This document shows positions 1-13,971 of a DNA stretch of 64,000 nucleotides, in pieces. Source of the stretch: Oasisia sp. SBJ-2009 (lineage: Eukaryota; Annelida; Polychaeta; Sabellida; Siboglinidae). The first letter of the stretch is position 1; the number at the start of each line of letters is the position of its first letter. The notes beneath the pieces are model-generated. The model was not told the origin of the DNA. It did not search any database and worked only from the letters and a program-made list of their open reading frames with translations. The position numbers were made by a program, and so were the translations under genes. The DNA lies in contig OZ024863.1 of NCBI GenBank assembly GCA_964017155.1, positions 41,900,084-41,964,083 on the forward strand. The letters are read 5' to 3'.

Positions 1-358
1 AGAGTAGGATTTGGATAAGAGCTAGGGTAGGCTCAAAATATTTTGAAACAATTCCTTTGAAGTGTTTGCAAACATTTGCACGTGGACTGGTTACAAGAAA
101 TAACTTCGCAAAATCACATCAACGGATATCTCTTCATGCGAACCTGCGCGGCTATAAACTAGGGTCGAAATGATGGACATGACTTTAACGCGTGTCGCCA
201 ACTACATCAACTGGCGCAGGTGTCGCTTCCAATACGGTTCCGCGGGTCATTACTTTGGTATGTCACCCTGTGTGGCCCGATGGAACGTTCGAATACTGAG
301 CAAATATAGGTAACCGTAGCTAAGAAAACATTCCAATATGTTTGTGTTGATACGGAGC

Positions 359-1626
<1,268 letters not shown>

Positions 1627-2496
1627 TGTCTGTGCCTGTGTCTCTGTCTGTGTGTCTGTCTATGTGTCTGTCTGCGTCTTTATCTCTGTCTCTGTCTCTG
1701 TCTCTGTCTCTGTCTCTGTCTCTGTCTCTGTCTCTGTCTCTGCCTCTGCCTCTGCCTCTGCCTCTGCCTCTGCCTCTGTCTCTGTCTCTGTCTCTGTCTC
1801 TGTCTCTGTCTCTGCCTCTGCCTCTGCCTCTGCCTCTGCCTCTGCCTCTGCCTCTGCCTCTGCCTCTGCCTCTGCCTCTGCCTCTGCCTCTGCCTCTGCC
1901 TCTGCCTCTGCCTCTGCCTCTGCCTCTGCCTCTGCCTCTGCCTCTGCCTCTGCCTCTGCCTCTGCCTCTGCCTCTGCCTCTGCCTCTGCCTCTGCCTCTG
2001 CCTCTGCCTCTGCCTCTGCCTCTGCCTCTGCCTCTGCCTCTGCCTCTGCCTCTGCCTCTGCCTCTGCCTCTGCCTCTGCCTCTGCCTCTGCCTCTGCCTC
2101 TGCCTCTGCCTCTGCCTCTGCCTCTGCCTCTGCCTCTGCCTCTGCCTCTGCCTCTGCCTCTGCCTCTGCCTCTGCCTCTGCCTCTGCCTCTGCCTCTGCC
2201 TCTGCCTCTGCCTCTGCCTCTGCCTCTGCCTCTGCCTCTGCCTCTGCCTCTGCCTCTGCCTCTGCCTCTGCCTCTGCCTCTGCCTCTGCCTCTGCCTCTG
2301 CCTCTGCCTCTGCCTCTGCCTCTGCCTCTGCCTCTGCCTCTGCCTCTGCCTCTGCCTCTGCCTCTGCCTCTGCCTCTGCCTCTGCCTCTGCCTCTGCCTC
2401 TGCCTCTGCCTCTGCCTCTGCCTCTGCCTCTGCCTCTGCCTCTGCCTCTGCCTCTGCCTCTGCCTCTGCCTCTGCCTCTGCCTCTGTCTCTGTCTG
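1627..2496. repeat. (TGCCTC)n / (TGTCTC)n hexanucleotide array
   Basis: Roughly 870 bp of a 6-bp repeat. An uninterrupted TGCCTC block of about 112 units runs from ~1811 to ~2485. It is preceded by contiguous blocks of the one-transition variant TGTCTC (1678-1742 and 1777-1812). Several frames remain open simply because the period is a multiple of 3, encoding Arg-Gly, Glu-Ala, Ser-Ala or Leu-Pro dipeptides. This is not coding evidence. Confidence 0.97.
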
Positions 2497-2506
2497 TGTC
2501 TGTGAC

Positions 2507-2697
2507 ACGGACGACGTCCACTGAAGAATCGCGATTATGTCCGTACTTCAGGTAGGTGAACTGTTCCAACTGCTTCAGCACGTGAAACGTGAAGCTCCAG
2601 TCCTCACCGAGTTGCATGGACCCTTTGAAACAGGGATTCCTCTCCAGCCTTTTCAGGGGACCCATCTTCCCCTTGCCTTTGAAGGCATTGGTACATT
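2507..2697 (-). pseudogene. Fragment of an uncharacterised repetitive protein family (FKGKGK motif)
   Basis: On the minus strand about 63 codons read like real protein. They begin with Cys-Thr-Asn-Ala-Phe and a Lys-Gly-Lys-Gly-Lys stretch, continue through LKRLERNPCFKG and QLGEDW, then LKQLEQFTYLKYG, and end at SSVDVVR. I recall this pattern (FKGKGK, then LG-x-x-W, then LE-x-F-x-x-x-x-Y-G and a VN/VD-x-x-R end) from a multi-copy uncharacterised family in invertebrate and fish genomes, probably transposon-associated. The similarity stops exactly where the hexanucleotide array begins, so the copy is truncated at its C-terminal side. The upstream residues (2698-2827) do not look like the family. 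No function is claimed. Assignment is from memory of the motif, without a search. Confidence 0.45.
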
Positions 2698-3069
2698 CCT
2701 CTACAACCCAAGAAGAATGACACAATAGTCTTCTTCCAGGAGGACCAGAGAGGTTGACTAGTTGTCGATGTTTCCTATCGAGGTATACAGTTAGCTTGAT
2801 GGCGTGGGCGTGGTAAAGAAGAATCACGAAGGTATCTGTCAGGGGTTCTGACCACTGCGTTCTTGTATTCGATGGCAGCGACGTGATGGAAACAAAGCAC
2901 CACTATCGTATCAATGTATTCGGGGAAGTATATAAAAAACATGATCTTATCCTTTATCCTACATCGCCACTCTATCGTCTAGATCTGTATAGGACTACAC
3001 AAATTGAAGATCTGTATTGGTCAACACTTGCATAACACGTCGCACTTAAAGAGAAATTTAAATTAAATT

Positions 3070-3815
3070 TAACATCGCACGTAAATACGCATTTCGTCAA
3101 TAACACACCGCACATAAGGACGGATATCGTCAATGATACAACGCACATAAGGACAACTATCACTAATAATACACCGCGCGTAAGGATCACGAATAACACC
3201 GTACGTAAGGATGTGTATCACAATTAACACACCGCAGGCAATGTTGAATGTACAGATTCATACACCGCGCGTAAGGATCACGAATAACACATCGTACGTA
3301 AGGATGTGTATCACAATTAACACACCGCAGGAAATGTTGAATGTACAGATTAATACACCGCGCGTAAGGATCACGAATAACACACCGTACGTAAGAATGT
3401 GTATCACAATTAACACACCGCAAGCAAGTTTGAATGTAAAGACTAATACACCGCGCGAAAGGGCGAATAACGTAAGGATCAGGTAAGGATGTGTATCACA
3501 ATTAACATACCGCAGGCAAGGTTGAATGTAAAGACGAATACACCGCGCGAAAGAGCAAATAACATTAATAACAAGTCGCGCGTAATATTGGGTGTAATGG
3601 ATAACACACCATGCAGTGATGAATCATGTGTAATAATGAATATCATGACTTGCACGCCACCCGTAAGGATGGCTATCGTGAATAACAACCTCACGCAATG
3701 GTCGTGAATAACACACCGCACATAAGGGTGGTTATCGTGAATAACAACCTCACGCAATGGCCGTGAATAGCACACCGCACGTAACGACGAACGTAAGCAA
3801 GAATAGCGGATCACT
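3070..3815. repeat. Degenerate minisatellite with a 93-bp higher-order unit
   Basis: Built from ~22-26 bp motifs of the type AATAACACACCGCACGTAAG. A 93-bp unit starting at GTACGTAAG recurs at about 3201, 3294 and 3387. Further diverged copies run to ~3815. Confidence 0.85.
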
Positions 3816-4670
3816 TCATCGCGAATTTCCCATCACTTCTACCGATATTCGTGAATAGATTAAGTTGTTTGCGCGTAGCCGTCAACACATTATGCATGCA
3901 ATCGCCGTTAAGATAACACTCTCCTCTCAAAGATTCCATCATGATGTATATTTCAACCACAACTTTCAGCGTCGTTTCTTTGAACTGTAGCGGCCGCTTT
4001 AACCACAATTATTCCACACAAATGTATGCATTATACAGGTAATTGTCCTTAATGGCGTGTCCGTCGAGGACGGTTCTATTCAGCGGAGTGTAATCGACCA
4101 TTATAGAGAAGACACCCGACTGACCGAGCCCAATCGACGGACGGGTCTCACGGCATATTACCCCGTTTTTACTGCGGTCACCCCTTTCAGCGGGGTGGTT
4201 TACGACTGACAAGACACGGGTATACAACTCCGTGGCGAGATGATCATTGCGACGTGTGAAAGAATGACCAGCTGCGCGTGTTGACCCTAGTAGGTGTACC
4301 CCCTCCCCGGGCCTCAAGGAGTGGTCGCCAACGTCAATGGTCGCCGCCGCCACCTGCACCATATAATCTCACTGCTACTGACCGTGTGAATGCAAATTGG
4401 CGACAACTTACTTGTCTGGTCGCTCAAGCGTGAACGATGGACTTGTAAATTTCACGCAGAGATGGTCACCGACTGTACGGGTGATTTTATTTCACATATC
4501 TAAACTGTCCACCTATTTATTTATCGCACTATATAAAGACGACTACGAAACTGGCGCGTTTTCGATAGTAGTTTGTTAGAGAAAGGCACCTAGATTACTT
4601 TAGGAGTGACAAAAGTCAATACATAAACTTATGTTCCAATGTGTTCGGGTTTTAACACCATTTGTCAATG
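3816..4670. other. Intergenic, no gene seen
   Basis: Unique-looking sequence between two arrays. A 117-codon minus frame (4009-4362) has mixed composition but no recognisable domain, and I do not call it a gene. Confidence 0.55.
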
Positions 4671-5671
4671 CACAAACGCGCACGCGCACGCGCACGCGCA
4701 CGCGCACGCGCACGCGCACGCGCACGCGCACGCGCACGCGCACGCGCACGCGCACGCGCACGCGCACGCGCACGCGCACGCGCACGCGCACGCGCACGCG
4801 CACGCGCACGCGCACGCGCACGCGCACGCGCACGCGCACGCGCACGCGCACGCGCTCGCGCACGCGCACGCGCACGCGCACGCGCACACGCACACGCACA
4901 CGCACACGCACACGCACACGCACACGCACACGCACACGCACACGCACACGCACACGCACACGCACACGCACACGCACACGCACACGCACACGCACACGCA
5001 CACGCACACGCACACGCACACGCACACGCACACGCACACGCACACGCACACGCACACGCACACGCACACGCACACGCACACGCACACGCACACGCACACG
5101 CACACGCACACGCACACGCACACGCACACGCACACGCACACGCACACGCACACGCACACGCACACGCACACGCACACGCACACGCACACGCACACGCACA
5201 CGCACACGCACACGCACACGCACACGCACACGCACACGCACACGCACACGCACACGCACACGCACACGCACACGCACACGCACACGCACACGCACACGCA
5301 CACGCACACGCACACGCACACGCACACGCACACGCACACGCACACGCACACGCACACGCACACGCACACGCACACGCACACGCACACGCACACGCACACG
5401 CACACGCACACGCACACGCACACGCACACGCACACGCACACGCACACGCACACGCACACGCACACGCACACGCACACGCACACGCACACGCACACGCACA
5501 CGCACACGCACACGCACACGCACACGCACACGCACACGCACACGCACACGCACACGCACACGCACACGCACACGCACACGCACACGCACACGCACACGCA
5601 CACGCACACGCACACGCACACGCACACGCACACGCACACGCACACGCACACGCACACGCACACGCACACAC
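4671..5671. repeat. (GCACGC)n then (GCACAC)n array, 1 kb alternating purine-pyrimidine
   Basis: About 215 bp of GCACGC repeats (4671-4885; single interruption gcgctcgc near 4855) switch abruptly to about 785 bp of GCACAC repeats. The variants differ by one CpG-to-CpA transition. Almost every step alternates purine and pyrimidine. All six frames stay open because the period is 6. Confidence 0.97.
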
Positions 5672-5823
5672 ACATGTTGGCCTATATACGCATGCCCACA
5701 ATGTATATAATTTGAAACATACGTTTTGAACTGTTATGCTGGAAAAGTTGATAACAGAAACAAAAACCTTATTATTTAAACTTCAAGCATAATTAGTACT
5801 AAATAAGTATTATCCAAAAAGAA

Positions 5824-5896
5824 AGGCCCCGACGAGATTTGAACTCGTGATCTCCTGTTTACTAGACAGGCGCTTTGCCAACTAAGCCACGGAGCC
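5824..5896 (-). tRNA. tRNA-Thr (AGT anticodon)
   Basis: A 73-nt cloverleaf on the minus strand. Acceptor GGCTCCG (5890-5896) pairs with CGGGGCC, with one G-T wobble. The D arm follows TGGCTTAGTTGG. The anticodon stem CCTGT/ACAGG encloses loop CTAGTAA, giving anticodon AGT (Thr). The T arm ACGAGTTCAAATCTCGT carries the internal promoter B box. No intron and no encoded CCA, as expected for a eukaryotic nuclear gene. Intact stems argue for a functional gene rather than a SINE head. It lies between two microsatellite arrays with no other gene nearby. Confidence 0.93.
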
Positions 5897-6013
5897 AGGA
5901 CGATTTCGTCACTATGAAATTGATCCTTGATAAGAAGGTGCGTACGAACGTCATGTGTTTGTTGTTGGAGCGTGGACTCACAATGCCCGAGAAGCGACTA
6001 GAACTGAGCGGCT

Positions 6014-6360
<347 letters not shown>

Positions 6361-6505
6361 TATTGCTTTCAGGCGCTTCACACAAATGTACAAATAGTAG
6401 CTAAAATTGGATGATAAATTATTATTAGAATAGATATATGTGTAACTATATGGATGATAAAATATGATTAAGATAAATAAAAGTATATATATATACATAT
6501 ACACA

Positions 6506-6554
<49 letters not shown>

Positions 6555-7165
6555 ATTCTAAATATGAGCCTATACATGAAACAGTAAAATAAAATAACAG
6601 TCGTTACATTACTTAATATTCCTCAGTATGCTAAAATAAAAAATTCATTAAATAAAAAAATAAAATAAAAAGTATATGATTAAAAAATAATAGTAATAAT
6701 AATAACATAGCTAATGCGAGGGATGACTGACATGTATTACGTGGTTTTCCGATGTAGCGAACCAAATGTAACGTTAGTGCCGCGTTAGACTAAGAAATAG
6801 TCCCGAGGTTTCCCTGTCAAAGCTAGGGCCTTAGCGTTTCGTTGCATTTTAAGTTACCGATAGGCCCTACTATTAAAAGTGGTTTGCGCAAAAAGCGAGT
6901 TTACGTGCTAACATACTTAATACTATAAACATAAAATACGAATTACGTGAAATACATTATACAATCATATGCTGTGTAAAGCAACAAGAGTAGACTCTAA
7001 TTAGAGAACACAGACACACACAAATCAGATATGCGGCTCCCGGTGCCTAGCTAGTATACTGTTTAATTCAATACTGTTTAGTTTAACACATAATAAATAT
7101 AGAAGATGGAACGTAGATTTCTTGAGCCTTTATATGCTTCTGCAGTTAGTGACATTTTCGTGCCA
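6361..7165. other. AT-rich intergenic, no gene seen
   Basis: AT-rich sequence with a (TA)n tract at about 6508-6551 and an AATAA-rich stretch at 6640-6710. No exon or RNA gene recognised. Confidence 0.6.
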
Positions 7166-7990
7166 GGTGTACGATGTGGACGATGTGGACGATGTGGACG
7201 ATGCTCGCTGTGATAGGAAAACGATCTGTACGGTGTGTCTGAGGGGCGGTACGGCTGATGTACGACGCGTACAATGTTTGTTGCGGAGTATATGTACGAA
7301 GTTTGATATTGTAGCTGTACGACGTATACGGTGTTTAGTTTTTAGTTGGATGTACGACGTTTTGATGTACGACGTGTACTATGATTTGTGTGGTTGTTGT
7401 ATGCTCTTTAGAATGTCTACCGTGTGTACATTGTGTACGGTGTCCGATGTATATGATGTGTGTCGTGTGAATAGTGTGTACGGTATGTACGGCGTGTACG
7501 ATGTGTACGGTGTGTACTGGGTGAATGATGTGTACGGTGTGTACGGTGTGTACGGTATGCATGATGCGTACGATGTGTACGGTGTGTACTGTATGAATGA
7601 TGTGTACGGTGTGTACGGTGTGTACGGTGTATACGTTGGGTACGGTGTGTACAGTGTGCACGGTGTGTTCGGTGTGTACGGTGTATACTGTATGTACAGT
7701 GTGTACGTTGTGTACGATGTGTGCAGTGTGTACGGTGTGTAAGTTGTGTATACTGTATTCAGTGTGTACGGTGAGTACGGTGTGTTCGATGTGTTCGATG
7801 TGTACGGTGTGTACGTTGTGTACGTTGTGTACGTTGTTTACGGTGTGTACTGTGTGTACAGTGTGTATGTTGTGTGTGTGTGTGTTGTGTACGGTGTGTA
7901 CGTTGTGTATGTTGTGTACGTTGTGTACGGTGTGTACGCTGTGTATAGTGTGTACGTTGTGCACGGTGTGTACATTGTGTACGGTGAGGT
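7166..7990. repeat. Degenerate 9-bp (GTGTACGGT)n array
   Basis: About 800 bp built on a 9-bp motif GTGTACG(G/A)T, clean in the centre and more diverged toward the left. Because 9 is a multiple of 3, frames encode Val-Tyr-Gly or His-Thr-Val triplets. It is low-complexity rather than a gene. Confidence 0.9.
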
Positions 7991-8502
7991 CACTGACACA
8001 TCCATATCCCGCCTGAGTGGCCTTCCTGTAGGGCCCACCCACTTGGAACACGTCTATTTCATTTTTCGTTTGCTTCGATCAGAGATAAAATACCACGTCG
8101 GAATGCTGACCTAACGTCGCTTGATGACCGGCTTCGTGGAATTACTACCGGTCCTACGTTGGCGTAAGTAGAATTGATGTAGGAATCTGACCAAGTTCCA
8201 CGATGTCCAGTAATGACCACTGATGTCCGGTTGAAGTATCACTATCAAATCCTTATAAATCTCCATGAAGCCTTCAATCGCCAGTTATGCGTTCCGGAAA
8301 CATTCGTCCCGGTGTGGCAATCTGCACGTGCCTGTGTTCTACAGTTTATTACAAGTTCAAGCTGGTGTCTGGAGCAATATCAGCTGTAGAATTAGTTGAA
8401 TTGGCGAAATATCAAAACAATGCGTAATTAAAGTAATGAACCATAACTAATAAAATAAAACTAACGAATACGATATATGGAATTAGAAATACAATTTTTG
8501 TT
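7991..8502. other. Intergenic, no gene seen
   Basis: Unique-looking sequence between arrays. No exon, RNA gene or mobile-element end recognised. Confidence 0.55.
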
Positions 8503-8759
8503 GCGGTGCGGTGCGGTGCGGTGCGGTGCGGTGCGGTGCGGTGCGGTGCGGTGCGGTGCGGTGCGGTGCGGTGCGGTGCGGTGCGGTGCGGTGCGGTGCG
8601 GTGCGGTGCGGTGCGGTGCGGTGCGGTGCGGTGCGGTGCGGTGCGGTGCGGTGCGGTGCGGTGCGGTGCGGTGCGGTGCGGTGCGGTGCGGTGCGGTGCG
8701 GTGCGGTGCGGTGCGGTGCGGTGCGGTGCGGTGCGGTGCGGTGCGGTGCGGTGCGGTGC

Positions 8760-8835
<76 letters not shown>

Positions 8836-8844
8836 TATACATAG

Positions 8845-8903
<59 letters not shown>

Positions 8904-8980
8904 CACATACACATACACATACATATACATACACATACACATACACATACATATACATATACATATACATACATATATAG

Positions 8981-9075
<95 letters not shown>
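8503..9075. repeat. (GGTGC)n - (TA)n - (CATATA)n compound array
   Basis: About 52 perfect GGTGC pentamers (8503-8761) join directly to TA dinucleotides (8762-8831), CATATA/CACATA units (to ~8977), and a second TA block (8985-9075). Confidence 0.97.
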
Positions 9076-9076
<1 letters not shown>

Positions 9077-9143
9077 TGCAGCATATATGTTATGTATGAC
9101 AGTTATCCGCTGGACTGCGTGGATCTTGTACATGAGTGAAACG

Positions 9144-10520
9144 AGGAAAAAGTAACAAAGTAGAAGTAACGAAGTAGAAGTAACGAAGTAAAAGTAACGA
9201 AGTAAAAGTAACGAAGTAAAGGTAACGAAGTAGAGGTAACGACGTAGAAGCAATGAAGTAAAACTAACAAAGTAGAAGTAACGAAGTAGAAGTAACGAAG
9301 TAGAAGTAACGAAGCAAAAGTAACGAAGTAGAAGTAACGAAGTAAAAGTAACGAAGTAAAAGTAACGAAATAAAGGTAACGAAGTAAAAGTAACGAAGTA
9401 GAAGTAACGAAGTAAAAGTAACGCGAAGTAAAAGTAATGAAATAGAAGTAACGAGGAAGTAACGAAGAAAAAGTAACGAAGTAAGTCACGAAGTAAAAGT
9501 AACGAGGTAGAATTAACGAAGTAAAAGTAAGGAAGTAGAAGTAAGGAAGTAGAAGTAAAGAAGTAAAAGTGACGAAGTAAAAGTAACGAAGTAAAAGTAA
9601 CGAAGTAGAAGTAACGAAGTAGAAGTAACGAAGTAGATGTAACGAAGTAAAATAACGAAGTAGAAGTAACGAAATAAAAGTAACGTAGTAGTAGAAACGA
9701 AGTAGAACAAAGGAAGTAGAAGTAACTAAGTAAAAGTAACGAAGTAGAAGAAACGAAGTAGAAGTAACGAAGTAGAAGTAACGAAGTAGGAGTAAAGAAG
9801 TAGAAGTAACGAAGTAAAAGAAACGAAGTAAAAGTAACGAATTAAAAGTAACGAAGTAGAAGTAACGAAGTAAAAATAACGAAGCAGAAGAAACGAAATA
9901 GAAGAAACGAAGTAGAAGTAACTAAGTAAAAGGAACGAAGTAGAAGAAATGAAGTAGAAGTAACTAAGTAAAGGTAACGAAGTAGAAGAAACGAAGTAGA
10001 AGTAATTAAGTAAAAGTAGCGAAGTAAAAGTAACAAAGTAGATGTAATTAAGTAAAAGTAACGTGTTGGAAGTAACGAAGTAAAAGCAACGAAGTAAAAG
10101 TAACGAAGTAGAAGTAATGAAGTAAATGTACCAAAGTACAAGTAACGAAGTAGAAGTAACGAAGTAAAAGTAATGAAGTAGAAGTAACGGAGTAAACGTA
10201 ACGAAGTAAAAGTAACGCAGCAAAAGTAACGAAGTAGAAGTAACGAAGTAAAAGTAACGAAGTAAAAGTAACGCAGCAAAGGAAACAAAGTAGAAATAAC
10301 GAAATAAAAGTAACGAAGTAGAAGTAACGAAGTAAAAGTACCGAAGTAAAAGTACCGAAGTAAAAGTAACGAAGTAGAAGTGACTAAGTAAAAGTAACGA
10401 AATAAAAGTAACGAAGTAGAAGTAACGAAGTAAAAGTAACGAAGTAGAAGTAACGAAGTAGAAGTAACGATGTAAAAGAACGATGTAAAAGTAACGAAGT
10501 AGAAGTAACGAAATAAAAGT
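9144..10520. repeat. 14-bp satellite, block I
   Basis: Tandem copies of a 14-bp unit, consensus GAAGTA(G/A)AAGTAAC, with scattered substitutions. Reverse frames give Tyr/Phe/Leu/Thr-rich peptides repeating every 14 residues (3 units of 14 bp). These are satellite translations rather than genes. Confidence 0.95.
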
Positions 10521-11092
10521 AAGGCACGGGAACACCTTCCGTCTCCGGATGTCTCTCATCAGTGGAGCAGCCAACGACACCAGACAGCGGAGGAGCTGAA
10601 TTTTTGGCGCCGTACAAAAAAGTTGAACAAATAATCCGTAAATAAATCAACAACATCCCCCATCACCCGTCTTCGGATATCTCTGGTTAGTGGATCTAGT
10701 CGACTAGACGAACTAGCACCTCAACTGATGTTATGGCACCGTGGTGGTGAACAAAATTAAGACGACCCCCCCCCCCACCACCACCACCCAACTTCGGATG
10801 TCTTTCACGATTGGGGCCAGCCGACGAGACTAATATTTAGATCATCCATCCATCCATCCATCCATCCATCCATCCATCCATCCATCCATCCATCCATCCA
10901 TCCATCCATCCATCCATCCATCCATCCATCCATCCATCCATCAGTCCATCAGTCCATCAGTCCGTCCATCGGTCGATTCATTCATTTGTCTGTCAGTCTC
11001 TCTGTCCATCCATTGTTTTACCTCCCACCAATCCACCCTCCTATCTACGCAACCATCTACTACCCCCACCCATCCAGTCATACAATCCAAGA
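10521..11092. repeat. Satellite spacer, copy A, with (CATC)n
   Basis: Interrupts the 14-bp satellite. It begins GGGAACACCTTCCGTCTCC and contains the phrases CTTCGGATATCTCT and GGCACCGTGGTGGTGA, a (CATC)n run at ~10842-10944, then CAATCCACCCTCCTATCTA, ending CATACAATCCAAGAAGAAG. The same blocks recur near 13041-13381 and 13616-13860. Confidence 0.85.
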
Positions 11093-12808
11093 AGAAGTAA
11101 CGAAGTAAAGTAACGAAGTAAAAGTAACGCAGCAAAAGTAACGAAGTAAAAGTAACGAAATAAAAGTAACGCAGTACAAGTAACGCAGCAAAATTAACGA
11201 AGTAGAAGTAACGCAGCAAAAGTAACGAAGTAAAAGTAATGATGTAAAAATAAATAAGTCAAAGTAACGCAGCACAAGAAACGAAGTAAAAGTAACGAAG
11301 TAAAAGTAACGCAGCGAAAGTAACGATGTAGAAGTAACTAAGTAGAAGTAACGAAGTAAAAGTAACGAAGTAAAGTAACGCAGCAAAGGTAACGAGAATA
11401 AAGAAGCAAAAGTATTGCAGCAGAAGTAACGCAGCAAAAGTAATGAAGTAAACATAACGAAGTAAAAGTAACGAAGTAAAAATTAAGAAGTAAAAGTATC
11501 GCACCACAAGTAACGAAGTAAAGTAACGCAGCAAAGGTAACGAGAATAAGGAAGTAAAATTATTGCAGCAGAAGTAACGAAGTAAAATTAATGAAGTAAA
11601 TGTAACGCAGCAAAAGTAATGAAGTAAACATAACGAAGTAAAAGTAACGAAGTAAAAATAAAGTAGTCAAAGTAACGCACCACAAGTAACGAAGTAAAAG
11701 TAACGCAGCAAAAGTAACGAAGTCAAAGTAATGTAAAAAAGGTAACGAAGTAAAAGTAACGCAGCAAAAGTAACGAAGTGAAAGTAACATAACAAAGGTA
11801 ACGAAGTAATAGTAACGAAGAAAAAGTCACGCAGCAAAAGTAAACAAGTAAAAATAACGAAGTAAAAGTAACGCAGCAAAAGTAACGAAGTAAAAGTAAC
11901 GGAGTAAAATAACGCAACAAAAGTTACGAAGTTAAAGCAACGAAGTAAAAGTAACGCAACAAAAGCAACGACGTAAAAGTAAACAAGTAAAAGTAACGCA
12001 CCACAAGTAACGAAGTAAAAGTAACGCAGCAAAAGTAACGAAGTAAAAGTAACGTAACAACGGTAACGAATTAAAAGTAACGAAGAAAAAGTAACGACGT
12101 AAAAGTAACGAAGTAAAAGTAACGCAGCAAAAGTAACGAAGTAAAAATAACGTAACAAAGGTAACGACGTATAAGTAACGACGTAAAAGTAACGAAGTAA
12201 AAGCAACGCAGCAAAAGTAACGAAGTCAATGTAACGAAGAAAAGCAAGGCAACAAAAGTAACGACGTAAAACTACCGCAGCAAAAGTAACGAAGTGAAAG
12301 TAACGCAGCGAAAGTAACGAAGTAGAAGTAACGAAGTAGAAGTAACGAAGTAAAAGTAACGAGGTAAAGTAACGCAGCAAAAGTAACGAAGTAAAACTAA
12401 CGAAGAAAATGTAACGAGGTAAAGATAACGCAGCAAAAGTAACGAAGTAGACGTAACGAAGTAAAAAAAAACGATGTAAAAGTAACGCAGCAAAAGTAAT
12501 GGAGTAAAAGTAACGAAGTAAAAGTAACGAAGTAAAAGTAACGAAGTAAAGGTAACGCAGCAAAAGTAACGAAGTAGAAGTAACGAAGTAGAAGTAACGA
12601 AGTAAAAATAACGAAGTAAAATTAACGCAGCAAAAGTAACGAAATAAAAGTACCGAAGTAAAGGTAACGCAGCAGACGTAACGAAGTAGAAGTAACGAAA
12701 TAGAAGTAACGAAGTAAAAATACCCAATTAAACGTAACGCAAGAAAAGTAACGAAGTAGAAGTGAGGAAATAAAAGTAACGAAGTAGAAGTAACGAATTA
12801 GAAGTGTG
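11093..12808. repeat. 14-bp satellite, block II
   Basis: Same 14-bp unit as block I, with a variant sub-family in which GAAGTAA is often replaced by GCAGCAA (units reading AACGCAGCAAAAGT). The two variants alternate in short runs. Confidence 0.94.
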
Positions 12809-13381
12809 TTGCTATAGAGCAGCTAAATCTTTATCCCCGGGATGCACATCTTCTCTGTCCAACTACGTAGCATAGTTTGGTGGTTAGTAATTCACGATCC
12901 GTCCACCAGTCCACTCCCCACCCACAGATCTGTCCACCCATCGTATATAATTCCAAGACCACCCACCCACCCAGACAAGTTGAATAAAACACCGACGTAG
13001 GAATGAACAAGAACCCCACCACCCGACTTCGGATGTCTTTCACAATTGGGGCCAGCCGACGAAACTAAAATGTAAATCATCCATCCATCCATCCATCCAT
13101 CCATCCATCCATCCATCCATCCATCCATCCATCCATCCATCCATCCATCCATCCATCCATCCATCCATCCATCAGTCCATCCATCCATCCATCCATCCAT
13201 CCATCCATCCATCCATCCATCCATCCATCCATCAGTCCATCCATCCATCAGTCCATCCATCGGTCAATTCGTTCATTTTTCTGTCAGTCTCTCTGTCCAA
13301 CCATTCTTTTTACCTCCTACCAATCCACCCTCCTATCTACCCAACCATCTACTACCCCCACCCATCCAGTCATACAATCCA
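12809..13381. repeat. Satellite spacer, copy B, with (CATC)n
   Basis: Starts with a segment also found near 14070-14210 (GCTATAGAGCAGCTAAA, GGGATGCACATCTTCT). It then carries CTTCGGATGTCTTTCAC, a (CATC)n run at 13077-13262, and the CAATCCACCCTCC block ending CATACAATCCAAGAAGAAG, which matches spacer A almost exactly. Confidence 0.85.
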
Positions 13382-13615
13382 AGAAGAAGTAACGAAGTAA
13401 AGTAAAGAAGTAAAAGTAAAGAAGTAGAAGTAACGAAGTAGAAGTAACGAAGTAGAAGTAACGAAATAGATGTAACGAAGTAGAAGTAACGAAGTAGATG
13501 TAACGAAGTAGAAGTGACGAACTAAACGTAACGAAGTAAATGTAACGAAGTAGAAATAACGAAGTAGATATAATGAAGTAATAGTAAGGAAGTAGAAGTA
13601 ACGAAATAAAAGCAA
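13382..13615. repeat. 14-bp satellite, block III
   Basis: A short further block of the 14-bp GAAGTARAAGTAAC satellite, joined at both ends to spacer sequence as blocks I and II are. Confidence 0.93.
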
Positions 13616-13939
13616 GGCGTGGGAACACCTTCCGTCTCCGAATGTCTTTCATCAGTGGAGGAACCGACGACACCATATAGCGGAGGAGCTGAATATTTAT
13701 GGCGTCGTAGACAAAAATTTAACAAAAAAGCCGTGAAAAAATCAACAGCATCCCACACCACCCGCCTTCGGATATCTCTCGTTAGTGTATCCCGTCGATT
13801 AGACGAATTAGCACAGGAGATGGAGTTATGGCGCCGTGGTGGTGAGCAAAGTCAAGAAAACCCGACACTCACCCACCCACATACACACCCACACACACAC
13901 ACACACCCACACCCACACCCATACACACACACAAACACA

Positions 13940-13971
<32 letters not shown>

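Noticed and set aside
4009..4362. 117-codon minus frame between arrays
   Set aside because: No motif, signal peptide or exon boundary recognised. Single-frame length is not unusual for a stretch with few AT-rich stops.
4600..5729. Overlapping 336-359 codon frames (Thr-Arg, His-Ala, Cys-Val dipeptides) on both strands
   Set aside because: All arise from one 6-bp array. No non-repetitive domain on either side.
7122..8051. Long Val-Tyr-Gly / His-Thr-Val repeat frames resembling structural proteins
   Set aside because: A 9-bp tandem repeat keeps frames open on both strands. Divergence along the array shows no sign of protein-level constraint.
9103..12727. Many Tyr/Phe/Leu/Thr-rich 'membrane protein' frames on the minus strand
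   Set aside because: They are translations of the 14-bp satellite in shifting frames, with no starts or ends related to genes.
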